Shown here: piece by piece, positions 49,374 to 58,075 of the stretch
Layout: the number at the start of each line of letters is the position of its first letter
How positions within the stretch are numbered: position 1 is the stretch's first letter
Source of the DNA: Lysobacteraceae bacterium
GTDB lineage: Bacteria; Pseudomonadota; Gammaproteobacteria; Nitrococcales; AK92
Direction of reading: 5' to 3'
DNA: 64,000 nucleotides
NCBI GenBank assembly: GCA_012523465.1
Contig: JAAYIK010000012.1
Coordinates: forward strand, 41,806 to 105,805
Position numbers and translations under genes: made by a program
Notes under the pieces: model-generated
Seen by the model: the letters and a program-made list of their open reading frames with translations, nothing else
Told to the model about the DNA's origin: nothing
Database searches by the model: none

Positions 49374-50726
49374 TCAGTCGCCCCCAGCCTTCATCGCCTG
49401 GGCCTGTTCGAGGATGTCCAGCATCCGGGCGACCTCCTGGAAGTTGTTGACTGCCACCAGCACGAGGGCGATGGCGCATACCGCGAGCGCGGGGTGACGC
49501 AACCGCGTGCGCAGGGGCCAGGCGAGCAGGATCCAGCTAGCGAATTGCCAGTGCTGGCTGTAGAGGAAGTAGCCGTTGCCCCAGAAGGCATGGAGCAGCC
49601 CGTTGAACAGCAGGGTGCCGATTGCCGTGACGAAAAGCGCCAGCTCGCCCCGGTTCCTGGCGACCAGGCTGCGCAGGCCATGGGCGCATCCGGCAACGAG
49701 CAATGCGGCGACGGACAGGGCGGCAGCCTGCGAGAGGCCGCCGACAAAGCGCGCGCCCTCCAGGGAGAACTGGAAGTCGTACCGCGCCCCTTCCTGAACT
49801 AGGCGGTCGGGAACCACCAGGGTTTCCGGCCCGACGATGCTCGCCACCAGCTGCATCGGATAGCCGGCCAAGGCCTGCAGCGGCCCGCCATCCCGCATAT
49901 AGTCGGTCGTGAACCGCACCAAACGGCCGACCGTGTTGTCGGCACCGCCATAGAGGGCATCCAGCGGCAGCTTGATGAGCAGAGTGAGCGCAAACGCGAG
50001 CGCGACCACGCTCAGCCCCCAGCGACAGGCCTGCCGCCAGGGTTGGCGGAGACCGAGCGCCGCCAACAGCGCCAAGCCAAAGAGCAGGAAATTGGTAATG
50101 GTAATGCTCAGCGACAGCACCCCGGCGACGGCCCAGAGAGGCAAGGAATACCGCCTGTGCTCAACAGCCTGGCTGAGCAGCCAAAGCGTCAGCACGAGCG
50201 CAAAACCGCTCAAGGCGAAATGCTCCGGCATACTCCCGAAAATGAGCTGGCTGAACGAGACCCCGTAGAGCAAGGCCAGGAGGAAGGCGCCCGGCGCGCC
50301 GCACCGCAGGGTCAGGAACGTTGCAAAAACCAGCAACACGGTCAGGCTCGAAACGATAGGCACCAGGGCCAGCGCGACCCGATGGCGCAGCTCCGCGCCG
50401 CCCTCTGCCAGCCCCAGCACGGCTAGCGCTCCCGCCGTGACGCGGACCAGCGGATTGGTCAGATTGCACAGATTGGGGTGGACAATAGTCCTGCCGCTGG
50501 CCCAGCCGTTGGCGAAGCACTTGGCGCCGCGGTTGGCATCGGCATCGAAGAGAAGATTGTATTGCTCCGTGACTTCGAGCCGATCGAGCGTATTCGCGAA
50601 GGTCAGATAGACAGGCAGGCAGAGCGCGAGCAGCAGCAGCGCCAAGGCGTGGAGCCGCCAGCGGGACCGGATCGCCGCATTGACGTCATCCCGAGGCCAA
50701 CCCAAGGATTTGAGCATTTCGTTCAT
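49374..50726 (-). CDS. Large multi-spanning membrane protein, possibly GT-C-type glycosyltransferase
   Basis: A 450-residue protein with about ten transmembrane helices. The first luminal or periplasmic loop follows helix 1 and contains charged residues (TEQYNLLFDADANRG), the position where GT-C glycosyltransferases carry catalytic acids. The fold is therefore compatible with a lipid-linked sugar glycosyltransferase, but no diagnostic motif is certain. It is co-directional with an SMR-type transporter and a HAD-UbiA fusion, supporting a lipid-linked glycan role. Confidence 0.65.
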   Translation of the reverse strand: MNEMLKSLGWPRDDVNAAIRSRWRLHALALLLLALCLPVYLTFANTLDRLEVTEQYNLLFDADANRGAKCFANGWASGRTIVHPNLCNLTNPLVRVTAGALAVLGLAEGGAELRHRVALALVPIVSSLTVLLVFATFLTLRCGAPGAFLLALLYGVSFSQLIFGSMPEHFALSGFALVLTLWLLSQAVEHRRYSLPLWAVAGVLSLSITITNFLLFGLALLAALGLRQPWRQACRWGLSVVALAFALTLLIKLPLDALYGGADNTVGRLVRFTTDYMRDGGPLQALAGYPMQLVASIVGPETLVVPDRLVQEGARYDFQFSLEGARFVGGLSQAAALSVAALLVAGCAHGLRSLVARNRGELALFVTAIGTLLFNGLLHAFWGNGYFLYSQHWQFASWILLAWPLRTRLRHPALAVCAIALVLVAVNNFQEVARMLDILEQAQAMKAGGD

Positions 50727-50747
50727 TGCTTCCGAGCACCGCAGGTT

Positions 50748-51128
50748 TCAGGATCTGGCGACCAGGAAAACGCCCACGATGATGCAGCCCGCGCCGGCCA
50801 GGCGGGTCATGTTCATGGGCTCATTCAGAACCAACGCGCCCAGCGCCAGGGTGAAGACCAGCCCGACCGAGACGAAGGGATAGGCCACGCTCAGCTCGAC
50901 CCTGGAAAGCACGAGCAGCCAGGTAACCGCCCCGGCGCCATAGAGCACGAACCCGAGGATGATGTAGGGGTTGGCCACGACCGCCTTGAACAGAGCGGCG
51001 AGTGTCGATGCGCCGTTGGCGGTGGCAGGAACGGCCAAGGCCGAAGTCGATCCGATCTTGAGCGCCAACTGGGCCAGCGCCGACAGACCTACGCTGAAAA
51101 GCGCGATCAGGAGAATTCTCGAGGACAT
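50748..51128 (-). CDS. Small four-helix EamA/SMR-type transporter
   Basis: A 126-residue protein with four predicted helices and the pattern of ArnE/ArnF-like and SMR proteins (LIALFSVGLSALAQLALKIGS at the start; VELSVAYPFVSVGLVFTLALGALVLNEPM in the second half). Such proteins can flip undecaprenyl-phosphate sugars. Lies 21 bases before the large membrane protein gene. Confidence 0.82.
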   Translation of the reverse strand: MSSRILLIALFSVGLSALAQLALKIGSTSALAVPATANGASTLAALFKAVVANPYIILGFVLYGAGAVTWLLVLSRVELSVAYPFVSVGLVFTLALGALVLNEPMNMTRLAGAGCIIVGVFLVARS

Positions 51129-51156
51129 TTTGTTGCCTGCTCGGTTTTGCCGCCGG

Positions 51157-52680
51157 TCATGGGATCACGCCGGGCGGCAGGGTGATGGCGCCAATGAAGG
51201 CCAGGGCGACCACGGCGAAGCACAGCCAGGAAACCTTGTCGCGAGCCGCATAGACGATGGTGTCGTCGCTCATGTAGCCGCGCGAAGTCGACAGCCACAG
51301 GCGGCATTGCCAAAACAGGATGGCCGGCACCATCAGCCACAACATCCGCGGCTCGGCGTACAGCGAGGCCGGATTGGTATCGATGTACAAGGCCAGCACC
51401 AACGCCGACATGAAGCTGCTAGCCAGTCCCATGGTCTGGATGACCAGGATGTCGGAAGCGCTGTAGCCGCGCCTGTGCATATCCGCGCCGCGGGCGGCAA
51501 GGTCGCGCAATTCGCCGACCCGCTTTATGAATGCCAGCGCAAGAAACAGAGAGCCGGAGAAAGCCAGTAGCCAATTGGAAAGCGCGATCGAGCAGGCCAC
51601 GGCGCCGCCGATGATGCGCAGCGTATAAAGGCCGGCCAAAACGAAGGCATCGATCAGCGGCCTAGTCTTGAGGTAACAGGAATAAGCGCTGGTCAACGCC
51701 ACGTAGCCGAGGAGCACCAAGGCGCTCGCCAGCGATATGCTGGCCGCCAGCCCCAGTCCCAGCATGATCAGAACGGGCCCCAGCGCGCCATGGCGCAGAG
51801 GAAGCGCGCCGCTGGCGAAAGGTCGGCGGCGCTTTCTCGGATGGGAGCGATCGGCTTTCAGGTCGAGCAGATCATTGATGATGTAACAGCCCGAAGCGGC
51901 CAACGAGAAGGCAGCGAACATCACCGCCGCATTCCGCAGCGTCGCGCCGCTGCCCCAGGCCTGCGCCAGCAACACCGGCACGAATACCAGCAGGTTCTTC
52001 ACCCATTGATAGGCGCGCATGGCCCTGAGCAGCGTCATGGGCAGCCGGCGCGGCGCGCTGAAAATCTTCCGGATCGGCACGCTCGCCCGTACCTTGCGCT
52101 CCAGCCGCCCCGTGGGGTTCACCAGGATGGCTTCGGCCGCCGCTTGCCAGACATGGATATCGCAAGCCGCGTCGCCGGCGTAGATGAAATTGCCTACGCC
52201 GAAACGATCGCTCAGGACCTGGGCCTTGCGCCGCCCCTTGAGGTTGAGGCCGCCCTCCGTGGCCAGGACGCCGTCGAACAGCGCAAGGTGCTCGGCGATT
52301 CGGCGGGCGAGCGCAGCGTCGCTGGCCGTGACCAGGTAAATGGGATGGCCTCGCCGCTTCTGCTCATGGAGATACGCGAGCAGGGGCTGGTTATAGGGGA
52401 GCTGCTCGGGCGCAATGGCGGCTCGCTCGGCAAGATAGCGCTTGCAGGCCGCTCGCCCCCGGCGCAGTTCGAGCAGCGCCGACAAAGCCTCCAGAGGACT
52501 TGCGCAAAGCACCTGGAGAAAGCTCTCCTCGAGCATATCCCCGGCGATGAGGGTCCCGTCCAAATCGACGCAGATGGGCAATCGCTCCTCGCCGGAGGCG
52601 CCGGTGAAACGAGGCTGTCGGCTCTCCTCGGGCAGGTCCACGGTGCCGGTCATGAACTCAAGAACATGCTGGCTCGCCAT
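51157..52680 (-). CDS. HAD-hydrolase domain fused to UbiA prenyltransferase (DPPR synthase-like)
   Basis: A 507-residue fusion. Residues about 30-215 form a HAD phosphatase domain with the motif I DLDGTLIAGD, VTASD, and GDAACDIHVW. Residues about 225-505 form a UbiA membrane prenyltransferase with NDLLDLKADRSHPRKRRRPFASG (first Asp-rich motif) and a partner region in FIKRVGEL. The UbiA part resembles decaprenyl-phosphate phosphoribosyltransferase, and the HAD domain could remove a phosphate from the product. Together they would make a polyprenyl-phosphate ribose or arabinose donor. This is inferred from family membership only. Confidence 0.83.
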   Translation of the reverse strand: MASQHVLEFMTGTVDLPEESRQPRFTGASGEERLPICVDLDGTLIAGDMLEESFLQVLCASPLEALSALLELRRGRAACKRYLAERAAIAPEQLPYNQPLLAYLHEQKRRGHPIYLVTASDAALARRIAEHLALFDGVLATEGGLNLKGRRKAQVLSDRFGVGNFIYAGDAACDIHVWQAAAEAILVNPTGRLERKVRASVPIRKIFSAPRRLPMTLLRAMRAYQWVKNLLVFVPVLLAQAWGSGATLRNAAVMFAAFSLAASGCYIINDLLDLKADRSHPRKRRRPFASGALPLRHGALGPVLIMLGLGLAASISLASALVLLGYVALTSAYSCYLKTRPLIDAFVLAGLYTLRIIGGAVACSIALSNWLLAFSGSLFLALAFIKRVGELRDLAARGADMHRRGYSASDILVIQTMGLASSFMSALVLALYIDTNPASLYAEPRMLWLMVPAILFWQCRLWLSTSRGYMSDDTIVYAARDKVSWLCFAVVALAFIGAITLPPGVIP

Positions 52681-53410
52681 CAGCCTCTTCGCGCTTTATT
52701 TTGTCAATGATTCATCATTAAATAAATTAAAAAACAAAACCTAAAACAAGGTTTTTACCCCCTCGCTTAAATGATAACTGGGTAGAAAAATCGTCGATTT
52801 CAACCCTGCGAGCAAACCCTTCGAGTGAATCAATACAATCCATGACGAAAATCAAAATAGCGCTTTTTTCGCTCCAAGCCGGCAGAAGTCGGGTCATGAC
52901 CGTCGCAGGGCAAACGGCAGGACGGCCACTGGCGGCAAGCCGCCCTGCTTAGCCGTAGCCCCAACGAATAGGGCGAATGCAGGTTCGGCTTGCCGCAGCT
53001 TTCGGATGCAGGCGCTGCCATCGAAAGGCTCCATGAAAGCATGCGCAAGAACGCGCAGTCTGGGGGGCAAGCCGCGAGCAAACGCGCCGGCGACAATAGC
53101 TGGCAGGAGAGCAAGAGAAAGCCGAAAGGCACGAAGAAAAACCGCGGACGCTGCCACATGGATGCGATCCGCTTGTGGCCCGGGCCCGGCTGCAGCCGCT
53201 GGCACGCTCACCGGCAGGCCTGGCGCCTGGCAGGCGAGCCGCACCGGCGACCGAGGCATCGCCCTTAGGACATTCACCGACCACAGCTTGCCCGGCGCGG
53301 CCAGTCTCCGCCTGCATCAAGCCGCCAACGACGCCCGCAGGGAACGCTGGGAATGGCGGGGTCAGGCCAGGTAGCCGAGGATCGCAGCAGGAATCGCCTC
53401 CCTGCCACGA
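52681..53410. other. Intergenic region with an A/T-rich tract
   Basis: These 730 bases contain no convincing gene. Bases 52690-52860 are strikingly A/T-rich and hold the probable promoter of the HAD-UbiA cluster. The rest is GC-rich with only spurious frames. Confidence 0.5.
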
Positions 53411-54313
53411 TCAGGCGTTGTAGCGCACCTCGCCGATGGCGGAGACGTCATAGCCGCCCAGGGCCGCGGCCCGTTCCCGGAAGCGCTCGGTGCGCACGAA
53501 AGCCATCAGTCGCTGGACGGGCGGCTCGAAATAGCTGCGGCGGCGCATGGCAAGGTCGAACTCCTCTTCATGCAGAGGGATGAAGCGCAGCCCGTGCCGG
53601 CGGGCCGCCGCTTCCACCGCCAGGCCGGTATCGGCCTCGCCTTCCCGCACCGCCATGGCAAGATCGTCCTCGCTGAGCGCCAGGTTTTCCGACCAGCGCA
53701 GCTGCTCCTGGCTGATCTGCTCGCGTTCCAGCAGCCAGTGAAACAGCGCGCTGGCGCCTGCCGCCGGCTGGCGCCGGACCACCACCGCGCGGCTGGTGAC
53801 CAGATCGCGCAGCGATTTCAGCTCCAGATCGCAATCCGGCCGCAGCAGCAATCCCTGGCGGCGCCGGGCCCAATGCAGGATCACCAAATCGCGCAAGCCG
53901 CCCAGCCCCAGCTGCTCAGGCCGGTTGTAGGCTCCGGTCGCCGGATCGACCAGGTGCAGCCCGGCCACCATGGCCGTCCCCTCCAGCAGCCTTTTCGCGC
54001 CATCGCCGCTGCCATGACACAGCAAGGCCAACTCGGCTTCGGCCTCGCGCACGCTCCACTCCAGCAGCGGGTCGTGGCTGCCGGCCAGCACCTGCGGCAC
54101 CGGCTGGTGGGTCTGCTGGTCCCCCTCGAGGTGGTTCATCAGCCACATGTCGATGGCCTGGCGCGGAAACAGCAGCTTGCCAGTGACCTTGATGCTGGGC
54201 AGCACGCCCTGGCGCACCAGGTCATAGATCTTGCGCTCCTTGAGGCGCAGGTATTCCGCCACCTCGGCAGTGGTCATGTAGCGAGGGGACGCGATCATGT
54301 CTTTTGGTGTCAT
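53411..54313 (-). CDS. Excisionase-type HTH regulator with periplasmic-binding-like domain (tungstate/molybdate regulator)
   Basis: A 300-residue protein. The N-terminal 60 residues form a MerR/excisionase HTH (YMTTAEVAEYLRLKERKIYDLVRQGVLPSIKVTGKLLF in pieces). The remainder is a PBP-like domain (LLCHGSGDGAKRLL; VVVRRQPAAGASALFHWLL; GEADTGLAVEAAARRHGL) similar to those in molybdate/tungstate binding proteins. Divergent from tupBCA with 81 bases between, so it probably regulates the transporter in response to oxyanion. Confidence 0.83.
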   Translation of the reverse strand: MTPKDMIASPRYMTTAEVAEYLRLKERKIYDLVRQGVLPSIKVTGKLLFPRQAIDMWLMNHLEGDQQTHQPVPQVLAGSHDPLLEWSVREAEAELALLCHGSGDGAKRLLEGTAMVAGLHLVDPATGAYNRPEQLGLGGLRDLVILHWARRRQGLLLRPDCDLELKSLRDLVTSRAVVVRRQPAAGASALFHWLLEREQISQEQLRWSENLALSEDDLAMAVREGEADTGLAVEAAARRHGLRFIPLHEEEFDLAMRRRSYFEPPVQRLMAFVRTERFRERAAALGGYDVSAIGEVRYNA

Positions 54314-54394
54314 ATCACTGCAAATATTACGACGGTAGCTGCACCAATAAAAACAAAATCAGATCATACCGGCAGTTCCAGGAGCAGTTAGCAG

Positions 54395-55093
54395 ATGTAC
54401 GACAATTCGCCCTGGGCAGCCTTTGAGCTGATAGCGCGGATGGACCCGGCTCTGATCAGCATCGTCGCGCTGTCCCTGAAAGTTTCCCTGTCTGCAGTCG
54501 CCATCGCCACCCTGATCGGCTTGCCGATCGGGGCCGCCGTGGCGCTGTGGCGCTTCCCAGGCCGCAGCCTGCTGATTGTCATCCTCAACGCCTTCATGGG
54601 GCTGCCGCCGGTGGTGGTCGGGCTGGCGGTCTATTTGCTGCTGTCCCGCGCCGGACCGCTGGGTAAGTACGGCCTGCTGTTCACGCCCACGGCCATGATC
54701 ATCGCCCAGTTCGTGCTGGTCCTGCCCATCATTGCGGCGCTGGCGCGGCAGGTCATCGAAGACCTCTGGCAGGAATACCGCGAGCAGCTGGGATCCCTGG
54801 GCGTGACGCGCCGTCGCGCCATTCCCACCCTGCTCTGGGACGCACGCTTCAGCCTGCTGACGGTCGTCCTGGCCGGCTTCGGCCGCGCCAGCGCGGAAGT
54901 GGGGGCCGTGCTGATCGTCGGCGGCAACATCGATGGCATCACCCGCGTCATGACGACGGCCATCGCGCTCGAAACCAACAAGGGCAACCTGGCGCTGGCC
55001 ATGGGCCTGGGCGTCATCCTGCTGAGCCTGGTGGCGCTGATCAACGCCGCTGCCTACCTAATCAGCGAAACTTCTCGGAGGCGGCTGGGATGA
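54395..55093 (+). CDS. tupB: Tungstate ABC transporter permease TupB
   Basis: A 232-residue permease with about five helices. The EAA-loop-like region is QEYREQLGSLGVTRRRAIPTLL, and the GFGRASAEVGAVLIVGGNIDGITRVMTTAIALETNKGN segment (in pieces) is typical of the TupB/ModB-like family. It overlaps tupC by 4 bases. Confidence 0.9.
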   Translation: MYDNSPWAAFELIARMDPALISIVALSLKVSLSAVAIATLIGLPIGAAVALWRFPGRSLLIVILNAFMGLPPVVVGLAVYLLLSRAGPLGKYGLLFTPTAMIIAQFVLVLPIIAALARQVIEDLWQEYREQLGSLGVTRRRAIPTLLWDARFSLLTVVLAGFGRASAEVGAVLIVGGNIDGITRVMTTAIALETNKGNLALAMGLGVILLSLVALINAAAYLISETSRRRLG

Positions 55094-55833
55094 ACCAATC
55101 GCTTTCCCTGTCATCGCTGCTGCCGCTGGAGCTGGAACAGGTGAGCTTCAGCCACCGCGGGCAGACGCTGCTGCACGCCATCGATCTGCGGCTCGGCCCG
55201 CGCGGCAAGACCATCGTCATGGGCCCCAACGGCGCCGGCAAAAGCCTGCTCATGCGCCTCTGCCACGGCCTGTTGCAGCCGACTTCCGGCACCATCCGCT
55301 GGGCGGGCAAGCCACAGGCAAGCCGGCAGGAGATTCGCCGCCGCCAAGCCATGGTGTTTCAGCGCCCCATCATGCTGCGCCGTTCGGTGCTGGCCAATGT
55401 CTGCTACGCCCTGGCAGTACACGGCGTGTCCTGGCGGCAGCGCAATGCGCTGGCCATGCAGGCGCTGGAGCACATGGGGCTGGCGGCGCTGGCCCAGCGG
55501 CCGGCCCGGGTGCTGTCCGGCGGCGAGCAGCAGCGGCTGGCCCTGGCACGGGCCTGGGCCTTGCGGCCCGACATCCTGTTCCTCGACGAACCCACCTCGG
55601 CGCTCGACCCCGCCGCCACCAAGGCGGTCGAGGACGCCATCGAGGAATTCCATCGTGCCGGCACCCGCATCGTCATGAGCACCCACGACCTCGGCCAGGC
55701 GCGCCGCCTGGCCGACGAGGTGGTGTTCATGTGCGGCGGCCGCCTGCTGGAGCAGACGCCGGCCGAGCGCTTCTTCGAAGCCCCCGCCTCGCTCGAGGCA
55801 GCCGCCTTCGTTCGCGGAGAACTGATTTGGTGA
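55090..55833 (+). CDS. tupC: Tungstate ABC transporter ATP-binding protein TupC
   Basis: A 247-residue ATPase with Walker A GPNGAGKSLL (Ser-Leu variant of the usual S/T end), signature LSGGEQQRLALARA, Walker B ILFLDEPTSAL and switch MSTHDLGQA. It works with TupB to import tungstate bound to TupA. Confidence 0.92.
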   Translation: MNQSLSLSSLLPLELEQVSFSHRGQTLLHAIDLRLGPRGKTIVMGPNGAGKSLLMRLCHGLLQPTSGTIRWAGKPQASRQEIRRRQAMVFQRPIMLRRSVLANVCYALAVHGVSWRQRNALAMQALEHMGLAALAQRPARVLSGGEQQRLALARAWALRPDILFLDEPTSALDPAATKAVEDAIEEFHRAGTRIVMSTHDLGQARRLADEVVFMCGGRLLEQTPAERFFEAPASLEAAAFVRGELIW

Positions 55834-55889
55834 CACGAGCGCGGCCATCCGGCCGGCGGCTCATTCTTCATGTAACGGGAGGGATAATC

Positions 55890-56699
55890 ATGCGTTTCTT
55901 GCGTCGCGCCCTTGGCGGGCTGATCCTGAGTCTGGGACTGGCCACTACGGCATGGGCCCAAGCCCCCTTCATCACAGTGGCATCCACCACCTCCACCGAG
56001 CAGTCCGGGCTATTCGCCCACATCCTGCCCAAGTTCAAGGAAGCGACCGGCATCGAGGTGCGGGTGGTCGCGGTCGGCACCGGTCAGGCTTTCGCCATCG
56101 CTCGCCGCGGCGACGCCGACATCCTCCTGGTCCACGATACCGCCGGCGAGGAGAAGTTCATCGCCGAGGGCTACGGCATCGCCCGCACCGATGTGATGTA
56201 CAACGACTTCGTGCTGATCGGCCCCAAGAGCGACCCGGCCAAGGTGGCCGAAGCCGAGAGCATCACCGACGCCCTGCAGCGCATCGCCAAGGCGCAAGTT
56301 CCCTTCGCCTCCCGCGGCGACGACAGCGGCACCCACAGAACCGAGCTGCGCATGTGGGAGCTGGCCGGCATCAAGCCCGGCGGTAGCTGGTACCGCGAAC
56401 TGGGCAGCGGCATGGGTCCGACCCTCAACACCGCGGCGGCAATGGACGCCTATGTGCTGGCTGACCGGGCCACCTGGATCGCCTTCGACAACCGCCAGAA
56501 CCTCGAAATCCTGTTCGAAGGCGACAAGGCACTGTTCAACCAGTACGGCAGCGTGCTGATCAATCCAGAGCGCCACCCGCACCTTAAGCACGACTTGGCC
56601 AAGAAGTGGCATGACTGGTTGATCTCGAGCAATGGACAAGAGGCCATCGCAAGCTATAAGCTGCGCGGTCAGCAGCTGTTCTTCCCCAATGCAGAATAA
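55890..56699 (+). CDS. tupA: Tungstate-binding periplasmic protein TupA
   Basis: A 269-residue periplasmic binding protein. The signal peptide is LGGLILSLGLATTAWAQ. The mature start FITVASTTSTEQSGLF carries the TTST motif of TupA, followed by the VVAVGTGQAFAIARRGDADILLVHD pattern and SRGDDSGTHRTE, known oxyanion-binding segments. The gene order here is tupB-tupC-tupA; tupA often comes first. The ATG has a GGGAGGG site. Confidence 0.92.
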   Translation: MRFLRRALGGLILSLGLATTAWAQAPFITVASTTSTEQSGLFAHILPKFKEATGIEVRVVAVGTGQAFAIARRGDADILLVHDTAGEEKFIAEGYGIARTDVMYNDFVLIGPKSDPAKVAEAESITDALQRIAKAQVPFASRGDDSGTHRTELRMWELAGIKPGGSWYRELGSGMGPTLNTAAAMDAYVLADRATWIAFDNRQNLEILFEGDKALFNQYGSVLINPERHPHLKHDLAKKWHDWLISSNGQEAIASYKLRGQQLFFPNAE

Positions 56700-56795
56700 G
56701 GATTGCTTAACAGCTGTCTTGGCGGAGCCCGGCCCGCAATCCGTCCCGGGGCGGGCTCCAGGTGTTGAGTAACAATACGAGTGGAACAAGCAACC

Positions 56796-57872
56796 ATGAA
56801 GAAGCTGATTGTTTCGGGGGCCTTGCTCGGTCTGGCCGCGACTCCCGCACTCGCTGCCGACATGAAAATCTACGGTCAGGCGCATCTGGCCGGCAGCTAT
56901 CTGGACAACGGTGCCAGCGGCGCCGCCGAGTACAGCGCGCTGAACATCTCCAGCAACTCCAGCTATCTCGGCTTCCGCGCCAACTACGACTTCAACGAGC
57001 ACCTGCGCGGCATCGCCCAGATCGAAGGCGACGTCAATTTCGACGGCGAGGGCGACAACGCCATTTACAGCCGCAACACCTTCCTGGGCCTGGGCGGCGC
57101 CTGGGGCGAAGTCAAGATCGGACGCATGGACACGCCGCTGAAGGTCCTGCGCTCCCGCGTCGATCTGTTCGGCAACCAGGTCGGTGACGCCCGTAACGTC
57201 ATGGCCGGCTCCTTCGACAACCGCTTCAAGAGGAGCATCCTCTACACCTCGCCGACCTTCTACGGCCTGACCGCCGATCTGCACTACTCGACTGAAACAG
57301 AAAAGAGCGAGGGCGCTGTGGACGGTAATGACAACGACGCCTGGAGCGCGTCGCTGACCTACCGCCAGGGTCCGCTGTATGCCGCTGTTGCTTACGAGCA
57401 GTGGAACAACCAGAACAAGGCTAAAGAGCGCGACGCCACCCGCGTTGCCGTGTCCTACAACATTGCCGACGTGGTCCGGATCACGGGCTTCGCCCACTTC
57501 GCTTCATACGAACAGCGCGAAGACGCCAACACCTACGGCATCGGCGTGCGCTATGCGCTGACCCCGCAGGTCGCGCTGAAGGCCCAGTACTACACACTGG
57601 ACTCCGACGCCAACAATGCGGACGCCGACCTCATCGCCGTGGGCGTGGACTACCAGGCGGCCAAGAACCTGCGCTTCTACCTGAACTACGCGCAGGTCTC
57701 CAACGACGAAAACACCAGAAACGACGAAAACACCAGAAACGACGAAAACACCAGAAACGACGAAAACACCAGCCTCGCTCCCTGGCGCTCTGGCAGCACT
57801 CTCAACAAGGTGTCGGGTGTCTCCGACGAAACCGCCAAGGCCGTCGCCGTGGGCGCGATCCTGAGCTTCTAA
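56796..57872 (+). CDS. Gram-negative porin with 18-bp tandem repeats
   Basis: A 358-residue general porin. The signal peptide is KLIVSGALLGLAATPALAA; the mature start DMKIYGQAHLAG, the strand SSYLGFRANYDF, the LGGAWGEVKIGRMDTPLK constriction region (L3-type) and the final SF are typical. An imperfect tandem stretch NDENTR-NDENTR-NDENTR-NDENTS sits in a probable outer loop near residue 303. Length is typical for the family. The ATG was chosen for the signal peptide; a GTG 15 bases upstream is an alternative. Confidence 0.9.
   Translation: MKKLIVSGALLGLAATPALAADMKIYGQAHLAGSYLDNGASGAAEYSALNISSNSSYLGFRANYDFNEHLRGIAQIEGDVNFDGEGDNAIYSRNTFLGLGGAWGEVKIGRMDTPLKVLRSRVDLFGNQVGDARNVMAGSFDNRFKRSILYTSPTFYGLTADLHYSTETEKSEGAVDGNDNDAWSASLTYRQGPLYAAVAYEQWNNQNKAKERDATRVAVSYNIADVVRITGFAHFASYEQREDANTYGIGVRYALTPQVALKAQYYTLDSDANNADADLIAVGVDYQAAKNLRFYLNYAQVSNDENTRNDENTRNDENTRNDENTSLAPWRSGSTLNKVSGVSDETAKAVAVGAILSF
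57702..57773 (+). repeat. Four tandem copies of an 18-bp unit inside the porin gene
   Basis: Four units of AACGACGAAAACACCAGA (the last one ends in AGC) are in frame. Unit number changes by 18 bp would preserve the reading frame and alter a porin loop by six residues each. Confidence 0.95.
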
Positions 57873-57893
57873 TCGGGCTTGAAACCGATGATG

Positions 57894-57924
57894 AAAAGGC
57901 GATGCTTCGGCATCGCCTTTTTTG
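57894..57924 (+). terminator. Rho-independent terminator after the porin gene
   Basis: A 12-bp stem (AAAAGGCGATGC / GCATCGCCTTTT) around a TTCG tetraloop, followed by TTTGTT. Confidence 0.93.
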
Positions 57925-58075
57925 TTCTTGATGCAGCCCGGCCGGTGGGATCAGGGAACCGCCGACTCGCGGCATGGCCGAGCTTGGGCTCAGCCTAGCG
58001 GGCAGAAAGTCGCATCACCCAACTCGACCAGACACGGTTCGGCGAGACGGCGGCGCCAAGCCGGTCGCCCCTGCC

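Noticed and set aside
56723..56759. Possible terminator between tupA and the porin gene
   Set aside because: There is an imperfect GC hairpin but no T-run follows, so it is not called.
57702..57773. CRISPR array
   Set aside because: The repeats are directly adjacent without spacers and lie in frame in a porin gene.
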